A stretch of DNA of 43,606 bases from an uncultured Oscillospiraceae bacterium (GCA_910587785.1 CAJUOA010000014.1:1-43606); one strand, 5' to 3'; positions 7,558-16,209 are shown, numbered from the stretch's first letter. The notes: generated by a model from the sequence alone, not told the origin. Translations and numbers: made by a program.

Positions 7558-10365
7558 CTATTCCGGGATGCTTAAAAAACCTTGTATGACTGCGCCGGGA
7601 AATGGAAATTTCTTTTCGACTTCATCAAATAGGACCAGGACGAATTTTTCATCCAAAGCCGTCACGCTTCCCGCTCCAAAAGCCTTGTGCAGCAGAACAG
7701 AACCAACTTTGACGCCGCTGGTGTCGACCGCCTGTACTGCGGACGCGGAGGCTTGCCGCAGGGCAGGTCCCGGCGGCGCTGGTTGTGGGCGGCTTACGGG
7801 CGCTGGCTGTGGTCCCGGCAGGGACCGCTTTGCCGGTGCTGACTCCGGCTCCTCCATAGATTCTTGCTGCAAGGAGAACATATTGCTGTAGTCCTCGTTG
7901 GATACTACCGTGTCATAGCCGCCAACCTTCTCGCCCTGGTGGCGGTTGATGCCCGTATAACTCAGGCTGGCGTCCTCATACCGCTTGAATTTGTAGACGG
8001 CATCGTTCATCAGGGAATCATTGAACACCCCCAGGGATACCAGCAGCTCGAAATCTTTCACATCCAGGCCGGTGACCTTTTTGAACAGTCCCGGCTCCAA
8101 CTGTGTGATGACATCCTTCAGACACTGCTCCCGGTAGTCCGTCAGATACATGAACACCGGAATGCGGGTGGCAAATTTGATGAGCTTTTCTTGAATTTGC
8201 TTCCGCTTGGATTTGTACTCCTTCTCGGCCTCGGTCAGCTCTTTTTTCTCCTTGGGGGTGAGCTGATCGGAGCCCTCTTTTTTTGCCTTTATGACCGCCT
8301 CGGATTTGTTGATGATGGTCTGAATGTCCTCGTTGAGACTGCGGAAGCCCTCGATTTTCCCCAGGGCGTCCATGGCGGCGGGGTTGTTCATCAGCCGCTG
8401 CAGGGTCTCATTGTCCACATTGACCAGCAGGGCGCTCTCCCAGCGCTTTGCCAGCAGAGTGGCGGAAGTCCCGGCCATGGCAATGTCCAGCACCTCGCCC
8501 GCGTCGATCTGCCGCATGGAGCTGCCGTCGTAGGCGATCACTGGCAGGAAGCTGATAAACTCCGCCACCTTCTTCTCCGGACTGCCCTCGTCGATGTTCA
8601 GACGGCAACTGTAATCCGAAATCTGTTTCAGGGCCCGGTCCAGTGCGAAGTCGAACACATAGCACTCCTGCTTGATGATCTCCTTTCTGCCGCCCTCCGC
8701 CGTGACCTCCCAGGGGCTCTGCACCCGGAATGCCGCCTGGAAATACGTCTCCGGGCTGGACAGGTTCCGCAGCATGAAGATTCCCGTCCAGGGCTTCACT
8801 GTCACGCCGGTGGTCAGCTTGCCGCAGGAGAGGGTGATGGTTTTGCTCTCCAGCGGGTCGCCCATGGACTTCAGCACCGGCTCCAGCGCCGCCGCGCCGA
8901 TGCCTGCCCCAGTCCCAGCGCAGACGTTGACCGTATAATCGTGATAGAAAACATTCTGCTTCTGCGCCAGCAAATTCCTCATGGCAAAGCAAGCCGCCAC
9001 ATTGGGCAGGAACCAGAGGGTGTGCTGTAAAACATTCAGCAACCGCACATCAGCGTAGGGCATGGCGGGCTTTTTCGCCCCCAACTTTAGCTCGTCTACG
9101 GTTGTTTCCAGATATGCCCCGCGGATGAGGTCCAGCCACTTCTGAACCTCGCCCTCATAGACAAACCGGGCATCCGCGCCCTTGCCCTTGGCGGAGAAGA
9201 ACACGTTCAGATCAAACTCATTGAACTCCCCCTGCATGGCGATCCGCCGGATGCTGTCCGGGATGCGGTAGGTCATCAGCACCATGCGCGGCAGGGCGGC
9301 GTAAGGGTTATTTTCACCCTGCCAGTTGGCCTTGGCCCGCTGTTCGTCGGAGTACGTCCAGTTGTAAATTTGGTCTTCGATAAACTCACCGGAGTTCAGC
9401 GCCCGGAAGGGCGTGCCGGAGAGATACAGGTAATAGCTGGTGGTGATGGGCAGCCACGTCTCGTCGCAGGCGTCGCCCCGGCTGTAGCTGTCCAGATTTT
9501 CGTTGTCGTAGCTGTCCTCGTCCTCCCGCTCAAAGAGCTTTTTCGCGTTCTCCTTCCATGCGCCGAAGTGGTACTCGTCGAAAATCACCAGGTCCCAGTT
9601 GGTGGTATGGACCCACTCGTTCCGGGCCTTGATGCCACCGGTTTCCCGATTGACCCCAAGGTAGTCCTGGAAGGAGCCAAAGCAGACGATGGGGCGGGAT
9701 TTGTCGGCGGTCTCATAAGTCAGCTCGGTATTCCGGGAGATAAACTGCCACCCCTCAAAATCAATGTGGGTCTGCAAATCCTCCTGCCACGCGCTGACCA
9801 CGGCGGGTTTGAAGGTCAGGATCAGCACCCGCTGAAAGCCCATCCGTTTGGCTAGCTGGTAGGCGGCGAAGGTCTTGCCGAAGCGCATTTTGCAGTTCCA
9901 GAGGAATTTGGGGTAACGGGTGGAGTCCTCCTCATAGACGGAGCGGAAGTAAGCGGCGGTCTTGTCCACCGCCTCCCGCTGCTCCGGACGCATGGGGAAG
10001 TCCCGGGTGCGGTCCTCCGCATTGGCGGTGCGGCTGCGGACGGACAGCACCGCCGCCGCTACGTCGTCCGCCGTGCAGCGGAACCACTCGCCGCCCACGG
10101 CGGGGATGCGCCTGCGCTTCAGCGCCCTATGTACGTCGTGGTCGGTGAAGGAGCTGCCGTCCGGGTACATGGCGGAGGCGCGGTAGACGATGCGGTAGGG
10201 GACGCGGCCGTCGGGGCGCTTGGTGGGGTACTGCTGGGCCACCCGCTTGTCCACGTCGATGGCGGTGTAGCCGACTTTCAGCAGGCCGGCGTATTGGGGG
10301 TTGGTGTCTGCGTAGGCGTAGATCATGGGGTGGGCGGAGGGGCGTGGGGGGAAGAAGTCAGACAT
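7558..10365 (-). CDS. GIY-YIG (T5orf172)-SF2 helicase-Tudor fusion, restriction effector
   Basis: The 935-residue product has three parts. Residues about 13-105 match the T5orf172/MUG113 branch of GIY-YIG nucleases (MIYAY, LLKVGYT, EWFRC near the end). Residues about 125-600 form an SF2 helicase: Walker A-like KMRFGKT at 159-165, motif II DEYH at 263-266, and a motif VI-like QAAFRVQSPW. A proline-rich linker leads to a last 55 residues resembling the Tudor-like C-terminus of UvrD/PcrA (VGSVLLHKAFGAGSV). It is last in an operon with two methyltransferase-like genes, so it is the likely DNA translocase/nuclease of a restriction system. The ATG at 10365 is chosen because it overlaps the upstream stop by 8 bp; a longer start at 10398 would run deep into the neighbour. 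Confidence 0.85.
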   Translation of the reverse strand: MSDFFPPRPSAHPMIYAYADTNPQYAGLLKVGYTAIDVDKRVAQQYPTKRPDGRVPYRIVYRASAMYPDGSSFTDHDVHRALKRRRIPAVGGEWFRCTADDVAAAVLSVRSRTANAEDRTRDFPMRPEQREAVDKTAAYFRSVYEEDSTRYPKFLWNCKMRFGKTFAAYQLAKRMGFQRVLILTFKPAVVSAWQEDLQTHIDFEGWQFISRNTELTYETADKSRPIVCFGSFQDYLGVNRETGGIKARNEWVHTTNWDLVIFDEYHFGAWKENAKKLFEREDEDSYDNENLDSYSRGDACDETWLPITTSYYLYLSGTPFRALNSGEFIEDQIYNWTYSDEQRAKANWQGENNPYAALPRMVLMTYRIPDSIRRIAMQGEFNEFDLNVFFSAKGKGADARFVYEGEVQKWLDLIRGAYLETTVDELKLGAKKPAMPYADVRLLNVLQHTLWFLPNVAACFAMRNLLAQKQNVFYHDYTVNVCAGTGAGIGAAALEPVLKSMGDPLESKTITLSCGKLTTGVTVKPWTGIFMLRNLSSPETYFQAAFRVQSPWEVTAEGGRKEIIKQECYVFDFALDRALKQISDYSCRLNIDEGSPEKKVAEFISFLPVIAYDGSSMRQIDAGEVLDIAMAGTSATLLAKRWESALLVNVDNETLQRLMNNPAAMDALGKIEGFRSLNEDIQTIINKSEAVIKAKKEGSDQLTPKEKKELTEAEKEYKSKRKQIQEKLIKFATRIPVFMYLTDYREQCLKDVITQLEPGLFKKVTGLDVKDFELLVSLGVFNDSLMNDAVYKFKRYEDASLSYTGINRHQGEKVGGYDTVVSNEDYSNMFSLQQESMEEPESAPAKRSLPGPQPAPVSRPQPAPPGPALRQASASAVQAVDTSGVKVGSVLLHKAFGAGSVTALDEKFVLVLFDEVEKKFPFPGAVIQGFLSIPE

Positions 10366-11128
10366 GGAAATCATCTCCATCCCAAACATCAAAGGCAATA
10401 TCTATCTGCGAATTTAGCAAATCTTTTGCTTTTAATAATTGTGAAATGTCACTAATGTCACCTATATTGACTTGCAGATGGTCAGGGACCTCTTTGTGTA
10501 TGAGTAATCTAAATTCTTGTTGAAATGCGAAATCCTCTCGTTTCCAATATGCTGCATTAAGATGGTTATCACATATATCCTTATAATAATCAAAATCATT
10601 TGGCCTATAATATCGAACTCGTCCTCTAGTATATTGCCCGACGTCACTTATTTTCAATCCGCTTTTTACCCGCCTGATAAACTCATCAGTATCAGAAAAC
10701 ATTAGAGCATATTCCCCAAATTCATTTGCTATACGGTCAGCTTGTTCTTTGCTAAATTGATAACTTTTTATTAGCTTTCCATGTTCAAGTTTTTTATCAG
10801 TAAGATTTCTGGAATCAAGCATAAACATACAGAACACAGGAAATTTTTCATAACCAAAACTTGTGGCAGAAACTTCTACAGGGCCTCGGTATACCAAACC
10901 TTTTGTATAGTAGTCCCGAATTTCAATAGTCGGATTATACATTACCGACTGGCCTTCAAATTTATCGCCTTGCCCTCCACTGCTTGTTGGATTGTTTTTT
11001 TCCAAGTCAATGAAATATTGAAGATTTTTCATATAGAGACAACCCTTTTGCAAACTTTCCAATCGATCCTTACTTCCGAATCTTATTAGCATAAACGTTT
11101 GATCATCTCGAAAATGCTTTTCCTCCAT
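10358..11128 (-). CDS. Hypothetical protein of the restriction island, DUF2971-like layout
   Basis: The 256-residue protein is AT-rich and has no domain I can name with certainty. Its order of motifs (LIRFGS..RLESLQKGCLYMKNLQYF at the start, GDKFEGQ, FCMFML, and a late EFRLLIHKE) recalls DUF2971-type proteins found in defence and mobile regions, but this is a layout resemblance only. It lies between the methyltransferase and the helicase in the same transcript, has AGGAGG upstream of its ATG and overlaps the helicase start by 8 bp. Its base composition matches the 3' half of the methyltransferase gene, not the helicase, so both probably arrived together. A specificity, immunity or effector role is possible. 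Confidence 0.7.
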   Translation of the reverse strand: MEEKHFRDDQTFMLIRFGSKDRLESLQKGCLYMKNLQYFIDLEKNNPTSSGGQGDKFEGQSVMYNPTIEIRDYYTKGLVYRGPVEVSATSFGYEKFPVFCMFMLDSRNLTDKKLEHGKLIKSYQFSKEQADRIANEFGEYALMFSDTDEFIRRVKSGLKISDVGQYTRGRVRYYRPNDFDYYKDICDNHLNAAYWKREDFAFQQEFRLLIHKEVPDHLQVNIGDISDISQLLKAKDLLNSQIDIAFDVWDGDDFHV

Positions 11129-11159
11129 TCAATTACCTCCTAGGCACATAATTTTTAGC

Positions 11160-12662
11160 TTATTCCATGGGCTTTATCATAGATACAATAAACGAAACCT
11201 CCTCCTCTGTCAAGCGATACTTATCAAAAAGTTCCTCATCTGTCCATGATTTCGAGAAATCTTGAATAGGCACAAATTGAAATCTGTCTTTTGCAATATT
11301 TTGGGAATACAATGACTGTTGCAATAAAAAACGGAAGAATCTACTTTTCATATATGTAACCAAATTCTGCGCATATTTCTCATTATCAAAGCTGCCAATA
11401 ACAAGATAGGTTTCAGTGCAGGCAACTCCTGGATTAAGAATTTCTATTACTGAAATCACCTTTGACTGCCCATTTTTGTCTGGCTGTCCAGCATGTTCAG
11501 CAGATACTTTCGACATTACAACATTATATTTGTCAACAATTTCCGTGCCAACAGTAAGTGCTTTTTTCGGCAGATACCCATACCCAGAGGCAGATTTCAC
11601 CTTGATCTCTCCGGCATTTTGTAAATGAGCATTAGAATCAATGCCAAAAGGCCGTCTAGGCAAAACTTGATTATCCATAAAAAGCGTCGTTTTATTGCGT
11701 ACTTTTTGGATAATATTAACTGCTTCACCATATCTGACAAAAGTCGGAAATTCATTTAACCTCCGAATAGTAGTAGTCTTAGTTCCAGAATGAGTGTTTT
11801 CAACTTTGCATAGACCAGGATTATCGCGATCCCATAAAAAATAGCAAATACCTCCTGCAATGTCTACTCCTGAAAAGCAGTCAGACGAATCAGTATAATC
11901 TACAAGGTTTCGGATATGGTCGTCCGATAACATCTTAGTACGAAAAGCATCCAAGCCTTTTCCTCCACCAAACCATCTAGCGGGAATAATCATGGTCAAA
12001 TAACGTGGCCTCAATTTTTTCGACTGCTCAACAAATTTTTGATAAAGCGGCATAGCACTCTTTCCATTACCACCCCCATCACTCAACTGATACGGTGGAT
12101 TCCCAATAATCACATCAAATTTCATTCCGAAAATCTCCTCCGGCTTCACCGTATGTATCCACTCATAGGCATGGGTTTCCAGTGCATCCCCACGCTCATA
12201 CTCGCTCTCCGACGCGCCGCAGAACACGCACTTCCCGCCCTGCCACCGGTGCCGGATGCGCTTGAACCGGATATTCCCGCTGGTGTCGCCGAACCGGGAA
12301 ATGGAGTATTTGCTGTTGGGGTACTTGGAGCAGTACAGGCTCCGCCGGGAGAGCAGGCTGGTCAGCTCCGTGATGGCGATGCCAAAGAGCTGCTTGTGGA
12401 AAATGTGGTCGATACGCTCCTGCAAGTTGGGAAATTCCTCCGCCAGCCCCTCGATCAGCCGCTTGGCGATCTCCCGCAGGAACACGCCGGACTTGCAGGC
12501 GGGGTCCAGGAACGTGGCGCGGCTGTCGTGCCAGATGTCCTCCGGCAGCATATCCAGCATCCGGTTGGCCACCTCCGGCGGGGTGAACACCTCGTCACTG
12601 CTGAGGTTCGCCAGACAGGTGAGGACATCCGGGTTATACATAGCGCTATACAGATCACTCAT
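11160..12662 (-). CDS. Eco57I-type adenine-specific DNA methyltransferase
   Basis: The 500-residue protein has SAM motif I DPACKSGVFL (53-62, with Lys where Gly is usual), a Cys-x-x-Cys/His-rich insertion (KCVFCG, ETHAYEWIH; about 144-170) and catalytic motif IV NPPYQ (188-192), so it should methylate adenine N6. The last 300 residues probably recognise the target. Its ATG overlaps the upstream gene's stop by 8 bp. The N-terminal third is GC-rich like the chromosome, whereas from about position 12120 downward the DNA is clearly AT-rich; the switch falls at the NPPY motif. That suggests exchange of the target-recognition half by recombination. Confidence 0.88.
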   Translation of the reverse strand: MSDLYSAMYNPDVLTCLANLSSDEVFTPPEVANRMLDMLPEDIWHDSRATFLDPACKSGVFLREIAKRLIEGLAEEFPNLQERIDHIFHKQLFGIAITELTSLLSRRSLYCSKYPNSKYSISRFGDTSGNIRFKRIRHRWQGGKCVFCGASESEYERGDALETHAYEWIHTVKPEEIFGMKFDVIIGNPPYQLSDGGGNGKSAMPLYQKFVEQSKKLRPRYLTMIIPARWFGGGKGLDAFRTKMLSDDHIRNLVDYTDSSDCFSGVDIAGGICYFLWDRDNPGLCKVENTHSGTKTTTIRRLNEFPTFVRYGEAVNIIQKVRNKTTLFMDNQVLPRRPFGIDSNAHLQNAGEIKVKSASGYGYLPKKALTVGTEIVDKYNVVMSKVSAEHAGQPDKNGQSKVISVIEILNPGVACTETYLVIGSFDNEKYAQNLVTYMKSRFFRFLLQQSLYSQNIAKDRFQFVPIQDFSKSWTDEELFDKYRLTEEEVSFIVSMIKPME

Positions 12663-13311
12663 AGTCCTGCACCCTCCTGTAGTCCATCAGCGGAAACTCC
12701 CGGATGGGGGCCGGGATGAACGCCTGCACTTCCTCGTCGTACTCCCAGCCCACCATGTCCAGGGTCATTTGCTCGGAATGGCCGTTCAGAAGCTCGTCCA
12801 GTGCAAAGTCCCGGCGCTTGATCTGGTTGCCGGTGACAAGGCTCCATTCGGCAAAAATGATGGGAGTGCCGTCCGATTGCCGGAGTGTCAGCGCGTCGCC
12901 GCAGAGAATGTTTTTCTTCAGGATGAACCGCACCGCCTCCCGGCACTGGCCGTCCGCCGCCTGCCGGTTGTTGGCGGTGTATGCCTCGTCCCACAGGGAA
13001 AAGAGCCGTTCCCGGCATTCGGCGGCGTTGTCCGGCAGCAGTTCCACGCCGTAGAGGCTGGTGACAGCCAGAACGGCGTATTTTTCATAGTCGGCGGGGC
13101 TTTTGCCGTAGCGGGCTTTGACCACCGCCAACTTCCGGGTCAGAATCTCCGCCAGGAAGTTGCCGCTGCCGCAGGCGGGCTCCAGGAAGCGGCTCTCGAT
13201 GCGCTCCGTCTCCTGCTTGACCAGGTCGCACATGGCTTTGACCTCGCGATCGGCGGTAAAGACTTCTCCGTGGTCTGCAACACGTTGTTTCGATTTGGTT
13301 TGACTGGTCAT
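12655..13311 (-). CDS. Small methyltransferase-like subunit of the restriction system
   Basis: The 218-residue protein shows a clear SAM-binding motif EPACGSGNFL at 44-53 and the fold expected around it (GVEL at 88-91, LKKNILCGDAL near 131). Where motif IV (NPPY) should follow, it reads SLVTGNQIKRRDF (157-169), so the catalytic tetrad is absent. It is probably a non-catalytic or structural SAM-binding partner of the next gene's methyltransferase. It is first in the operon, with GGTGGTGAGG before the ATG, and is divergent from an XRE regulator across a repeat-rich 146-bp region. Confidence 0.78.
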   Translation of the reverse strand: MTSQTKSKQRVADHGEVFTADREVKAMCDLVKQETERIESRFLEPACGSGNFLAEILTRKLAVVKARYGKSPADYEKYAVLAVTSLYGVELLPDNAAECRERLFSLWDEAYTANNRQAADGQCREAVRFILKKNILCGDALTLRQSDGTPIIFAEWSLVTGNQIKRRDFALDELLNGHSEQMTLDMVGWEYDEEVQAFIPAPIREFPLMDYRRVQDYE

Positions 13312-13328
13312 TGCCTCACCACCTAGTA

Positions 13329-13439
13329 ATAAGATTCTTGTTTTTATTATTTATTTGATGCAAGAATCTTATCATATTTTGGCGAGATATGCAAGAACCT
13401 TGTTGTATTTTTTAGAAAGTAATAAGATTTGTATATACT
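13329..13439. promoter_or_regulatory. Divergent control region of the restriction island
   Basis: A perfect 12-bp inverted repeat (ATAAGATTCTTG at 13329-13340; its complement at 13361-13372) lies between the divergent genes, with partial copies near 13392 (CAAGAACCTTG) and 13421 (AATAAGATTTG). For the plus-strand regulator, TTGTTG (13400-13405), 17 bp and TAAGAT (13423-13428) form a possible promoter; TATACT at 13434-13439 is an alternative -10. The pattern resembles control-protein operators of restriction-modification loci, where the HTH protein times expression of both sides. Confidence 0.6.
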
Positions 13440-13457
13440 ATCTCCGAGGTGAGGAGC

Positions 13458-13772
13458 ATGATCGGTGAGCTTTTAGCCGAGGTGCGAAAGGACCACGGCC
13501 ATACGCAGCAAGATTTAGCTGACCTTCTCCATATTTCAATCAGTACGGTTCGCAGCTGGGAGAATGAAAAAAGCTCGCCAAGCCACGAAGCATTGGTGAG
13601 CATCTGCAAACTCTATCAAGTTTCCGCCGACTATCTCCTTGGCCTGACCCGGGTGGACCCGATGTACGTCCAGCGGCGAAGACTGGAGAACTTTTCCCGG
13701 GAGGAGCTTGAGGAGCTGAAAGATTTTGAGGAGTTCTTGTTGTGGAGGAAGAACAGCAGGAAAAAGCCTTGA
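13458..13772 (+). CDS. XRE-family regulator, probable controller of the restriction island
   Basis: The 104-residue protein has an N-terminal Cro/C1-type HTH (HTQQDLADLLHISISTVRSWENEKSSPSHEALVSICKLY) followed by the YQVSADYLLGL extension common in this family and a charged helical tail. The ATG at 13458 is preferred over a GTG 9 bases upstream because GAGGTGAGGAGC is then correctly placed. It is divergent from the restriction operon and shares the inverted-repeat region with it; the terminator at 13781 ends its transcript. Role as controller protein is inferred from position. Confidence 0.8.
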   Translation: MIGELLAEVRKDHGHTQQDLADLLHISISTVRSWENEKSSPSHEALVSICKLYQVSADYLLGLTRVDPMYVQRRRLENFSREELEELKDFEEFLLWRKNSRKKP

Positions 13773-13780
13773 CGAAGCAG

Positions 13781-13821
13781 ACCCCAGGCCGCAGGGATTG
13801 CCCCTGCGGCCTGGGGTTTTT
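13781..13821 (+). terminator. Strong rho-independent terminator
   Basis: A 16-bp perfect stem (ACCCCAGGCCGCAGGG and complement) with a five-base loop is followed by TTTTT. It ends the XRE gene transcript and faces the end of the convergent ABC operon. Confidence 0.92.
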
Positions 13822-13828
13822 CACGCAC

Positions 13829-14449
13829 TCAGAGCGCCATATATTCCTGTTTTTCCAGATCAAACACGCTCGTACACACCCGTTTTGCCAGCGCCATGTT
13901 GTGGGTGACGGCCACGAGGCCCATACCCCGCTTCTCCGCCTCCGCCAAAATGCGGTTCCAGATCTGGGCCTGGGTGATAACGTCCAGCATCGTGCTGATT
14001 TCGTCGCAGATGAGGAAGGGCGCGCCGCTCATCAAAGCCCGGGCCACGCAGAAGCGCTGGAGCTCCCCGCCGGAGAGCTCCCGGGGAAACCGGTCCAGCC
14101 ACTGCTCCTCGATGCCGAAGGAGGCCAGGACCGCACTGTCCAGGGACCCGCTCTCCTCCAGCACCTGCTGGAGCCTCCAGCGGGGGTTGATGGCCCGCTC
14201 CGGGTGCTGGTAGATGAGCTGTACCGGGCAGAGCCCCTTTTTCGGCAGGGGCGCGCCGTCCAGGAGAACCTGCCCGCCGGTGGGGGAGAGGTACCCCGCC
14301 AGCAGCAGAGCCAGGGTGCTCTTGCCAAAGCCGCTGGGGGCCACGATGGCAGTGCGCTCCCCGGCGCTGACGGAGAAGTCGACCCCGTCCAGCACCCAGG
14401 GGGACCGCCGGTCATAGCGGAAGCGGAGCTTATTCGCCTCAAGTCGCAT
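13829..14449 (-). CDS. Short ABC transporter ATPase (DppF/NikE type)
   Basis: The 206-residue ATPase has Walker A APSGFGKST, ABC signature LSGGELQR, Walker B FLICDEIST and the H-loop VAVTHNM. It is shorter than usual members of the second-ATPase family (about 260-330 residues) and stops just after the core, lacking the C-terminal oligopeptide-transporter motif. The frame is intact and the stop is close to a convergent terminator, so it may be a naturally short NikE-type subunit. The start ATG overlaps the preceding gene by 11 bp. An upstream extension of the frame lies inside that gene and is not used. Confidence 0.88.
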   Translation of the reverse strand: MRLEANKLRFRYDRRSPWVLDGVDFSVSAGERTAIVAPSGFGKSTLALLLAGYLSPTGGQVLLDGAPLPKKGLCPVQLIYQHPERAINPRWRLQQVLEESGSLDSAVLASFGIEEQWLDRFPRELSGGELQRFCVARALMSGAPFLICDEISTMLDVITQAQIWNRILAEAEKRGMGLVAVTHNMALAKRVCTSVFDLEKQEYMAL

Positions 14450-15371
14450 GGATGCACCGCACCTCCCCTCCGCGAATGTCCCGCATAGGGGGCGTCCCTG
14501 CCTCGCACGCCGCCGTCCGCAGCGGACAGCGGGGGGCGAAAAGACACCCGGCGGGCAGGCTCCCGGCGTAAGGCTGGAAGCCGTCGATGGGTGTGAAGCC
14601 GTTCTGGGGCAGGGCGCTCCAGAGGGCCCTGCTGTAGGGGTGGCGCAGGGCCTCCGGCCCCCGGCGGAAGTCCGCCGCAGGGGCGGTCTCCACGGTGGTT
14701 CCGGCATAGAACACCGCCACCCGGTCGGCGAAGTCGAAGGCCAGATCGATGTCGTGGGTGATGAGGATGACGCTGCGGCCCTCGTCCGCCAGGTCCCGGA
14801 ACATGCGCAGGGCCTCCTTGGCCTGATCCAGGCTCATGCCCGGGGTGGGCTCGTCGGCGATGACCAGCCTGGCGTTCGAGAGCAGGGCAGTGCTCACCAG
14901 AACCCGCCGGGCCATGCCGCCGGAGAGCTGGAAGGGGTAGAGGCCCTCCGTCTCCTCCGGCAGGCCGAAGCGGCGGAAGAGCGCCCGGCGCTCCGCTGTG
15001 GGCCGGGGCTTTTTATGGCCGTCCGCCTGACGGCCCACCTTCATGAGGGGGTCCAGGTAGGCCACGGACTGGGGCACCAGGGCGATCTCGCCCCCCCGCA
15101 GGACTTTTTGCCGTTCCGGGGTGAGGGGTTCGCCGCCGTAGCGCATGGCGCCCTCCACAGAGGCGTTCCCCGGCAGGATGCCCAGGATGGCGGAGGCCAG
15201 CAGGCTCTTGCCGGACCCAGAGGACCCCGCCACCGCCAGAATCTCCCCCGGATGGACCGTGAGGCTGAGATTGCTGATGACTTGCAGACTGCTCCGCTCC
15301 AGGGAGCCGTCGTACATGAGGAAGGAGACGGAGAGGTCGCTGATCTCCAAAAGAGGCTTCTTTTCGTTCAT
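14439..15371 (-). CDS. ABC transporter ATPase (DppD/NikD/OppD type)
   Basis: The 310-residue ATPase has Walker A GSSGSGKS, signature LSGGMARR and Walker B LVIADEPTPGMS, plus the oligopeptide/dipeptide-transporter C-terminal motif (HPYSRALWSALP and GCLFAPRCPLR). It energises the two permeases encoded immediately upstream, 10 bp away. Together with the shorter ATPase it forms the heterodimeric motor of a peptide/nickel-type importer. The signature has Met-Ala in place of the usual Gln, a mild departure. Confidence 0.9.
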   Translation of the reverse strand: MNEKKPLLEISDLSVSFLMYDGSLERSSLQVISNLSLTVHPGEILAVAGSSGSGKSLLASAILGILPGNASVEGAMRYGGEPLTPERQKVLRGGEIALVPQSVAYLDPLMKVGRQADGHKKPRPTAERRALFRRFGLPEETEGLYPFQLSGGMARRVLVSTALLSNARLVIADEPTPGMSLDQAKEALRMFRDLADEGRSVILITHDIDLAFDFADRVAVFYAGTTVETAPAADFRRGPEALRHPYSRALWSALPQNGFTPIDGFQPYAGSLPAGCLFAPRCPLRTAACEAGTPPMRDIRGGEVRCIHAT

Positions 15372-15381
15372 GGCGTACCTC

Positions 15382-16209
15382 CTATTCCTGGGCGCTGTAG
15401 GGGTCCACGATCCTGCGCAGGTTCTCCCCCAGCCGGTCGATGAGGAGCACCACCGCCACCAGGAGCAGTCCGGGGCACACCGCCAGCCACCACATCCCCG
15501 CGGAGAGGTACTTCATGCTCTCGGCCAGGATGATGCCGATGGCGGGCTGTTCCGGCGGCAGGCCGTAGCCCAGGAAGGAGATGGACGCCTCGTGCAGGAT
15601 GGCGTGGGGAAACATGAGGATCAGCCCCACGAAGAACTGGGGCACCAGATGGGGGAGCAGGTGCCGTGTGAGAATCCAGCCGCTGGACTTGCCCAGCCGG
15701 CGGCTGACGGCGATGTAGGGCTGACTGCGCAGCTGCAGTACCTCCGCCCGGATGAGCCGGGCAAGCCCCGTCCAGTGGGTCAGTGCGATGCCCGCCAGGA
15801 GGCCCTTGAGCCCCCGGCCGCAGGCAAAGGAGATGAGGATTACCAGCACCGTGTGGGGTACGCCCATCACCAGGTCGATGATCCAGGTGATGACGCCGTC
15901 CACCGCACGGGAGCCCGTAGCGGCGGCGATACCGATGAGGACCGCCGCCACGGCGCTGATGAGGGACGCCGCCACCCCCACCGTGAGGCTCACGGAGAGA
16001 CCCTTCAGGGTGCGGAGGAACAGGTCCCTGCCCAGCCAGTCGGTGCCGAAGGGGTGGGCGAGGGACGGGGGAAGCTTCGCCTGGGAGAAGTCGGGGGCCG
16101 CAGCGCTCTCCGGGATGAGGGCGCCGTAGGCGAAGGCGGCCAGAACCACCAAGGCCATGAGGACGGTATAGAGCACCACCTTCCGCCGCCGGTTCCAATG
16201 TCTTTTCAT
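15382..16209 (-). CDS. ABC transporter permease (DppC/NikC type)
   Basis: The 275-residue membrane protein has an N-terminal helix, the HPFGTDWLGRDLFLRTLKG motif typical of the DppC/NikC subunit, and five further membrane segments with an EAA-like loop (SISFLGYGLPPEQPAIG). The ATG overlaps the upstream permease stop (ATGA), with GGAGGAA before it. It pairs with the DppB-type permease to form the pore of the importer. Confidence 0.92.
   Translation of the reverse strand: MKRHWNRRRKVVLYTVLMALVVLAAFAYGALIPESAAAPDFSQAKLPPSLAHPFGTDWLGRDLFLRTLKGLSVSLTVGVAASLISAVAAVLIGIAAATGSRAVDGVITWIIDLVMGVPHTVLVILISFACGRGLKGLLAGIALTHWTGLARLIRAEVLQLRSQPYIAVSRRLGKSSGWILTRHLLPHLVPQFFVGLILMFPHAILHEASISFLGYGLPPEQPAIGIILAESMKYLSAGMWWLAVCPGLLLVAVVLLIDRLGENLRRIVDPYSAQE

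Noticed and set aside
7864..9030. Plus-strand open frame of 388 codons inside the helicase gene
   Set aside because: No ribosome site and atypical composition; the minus-strand gene has recognisable helicase motifs in this span.
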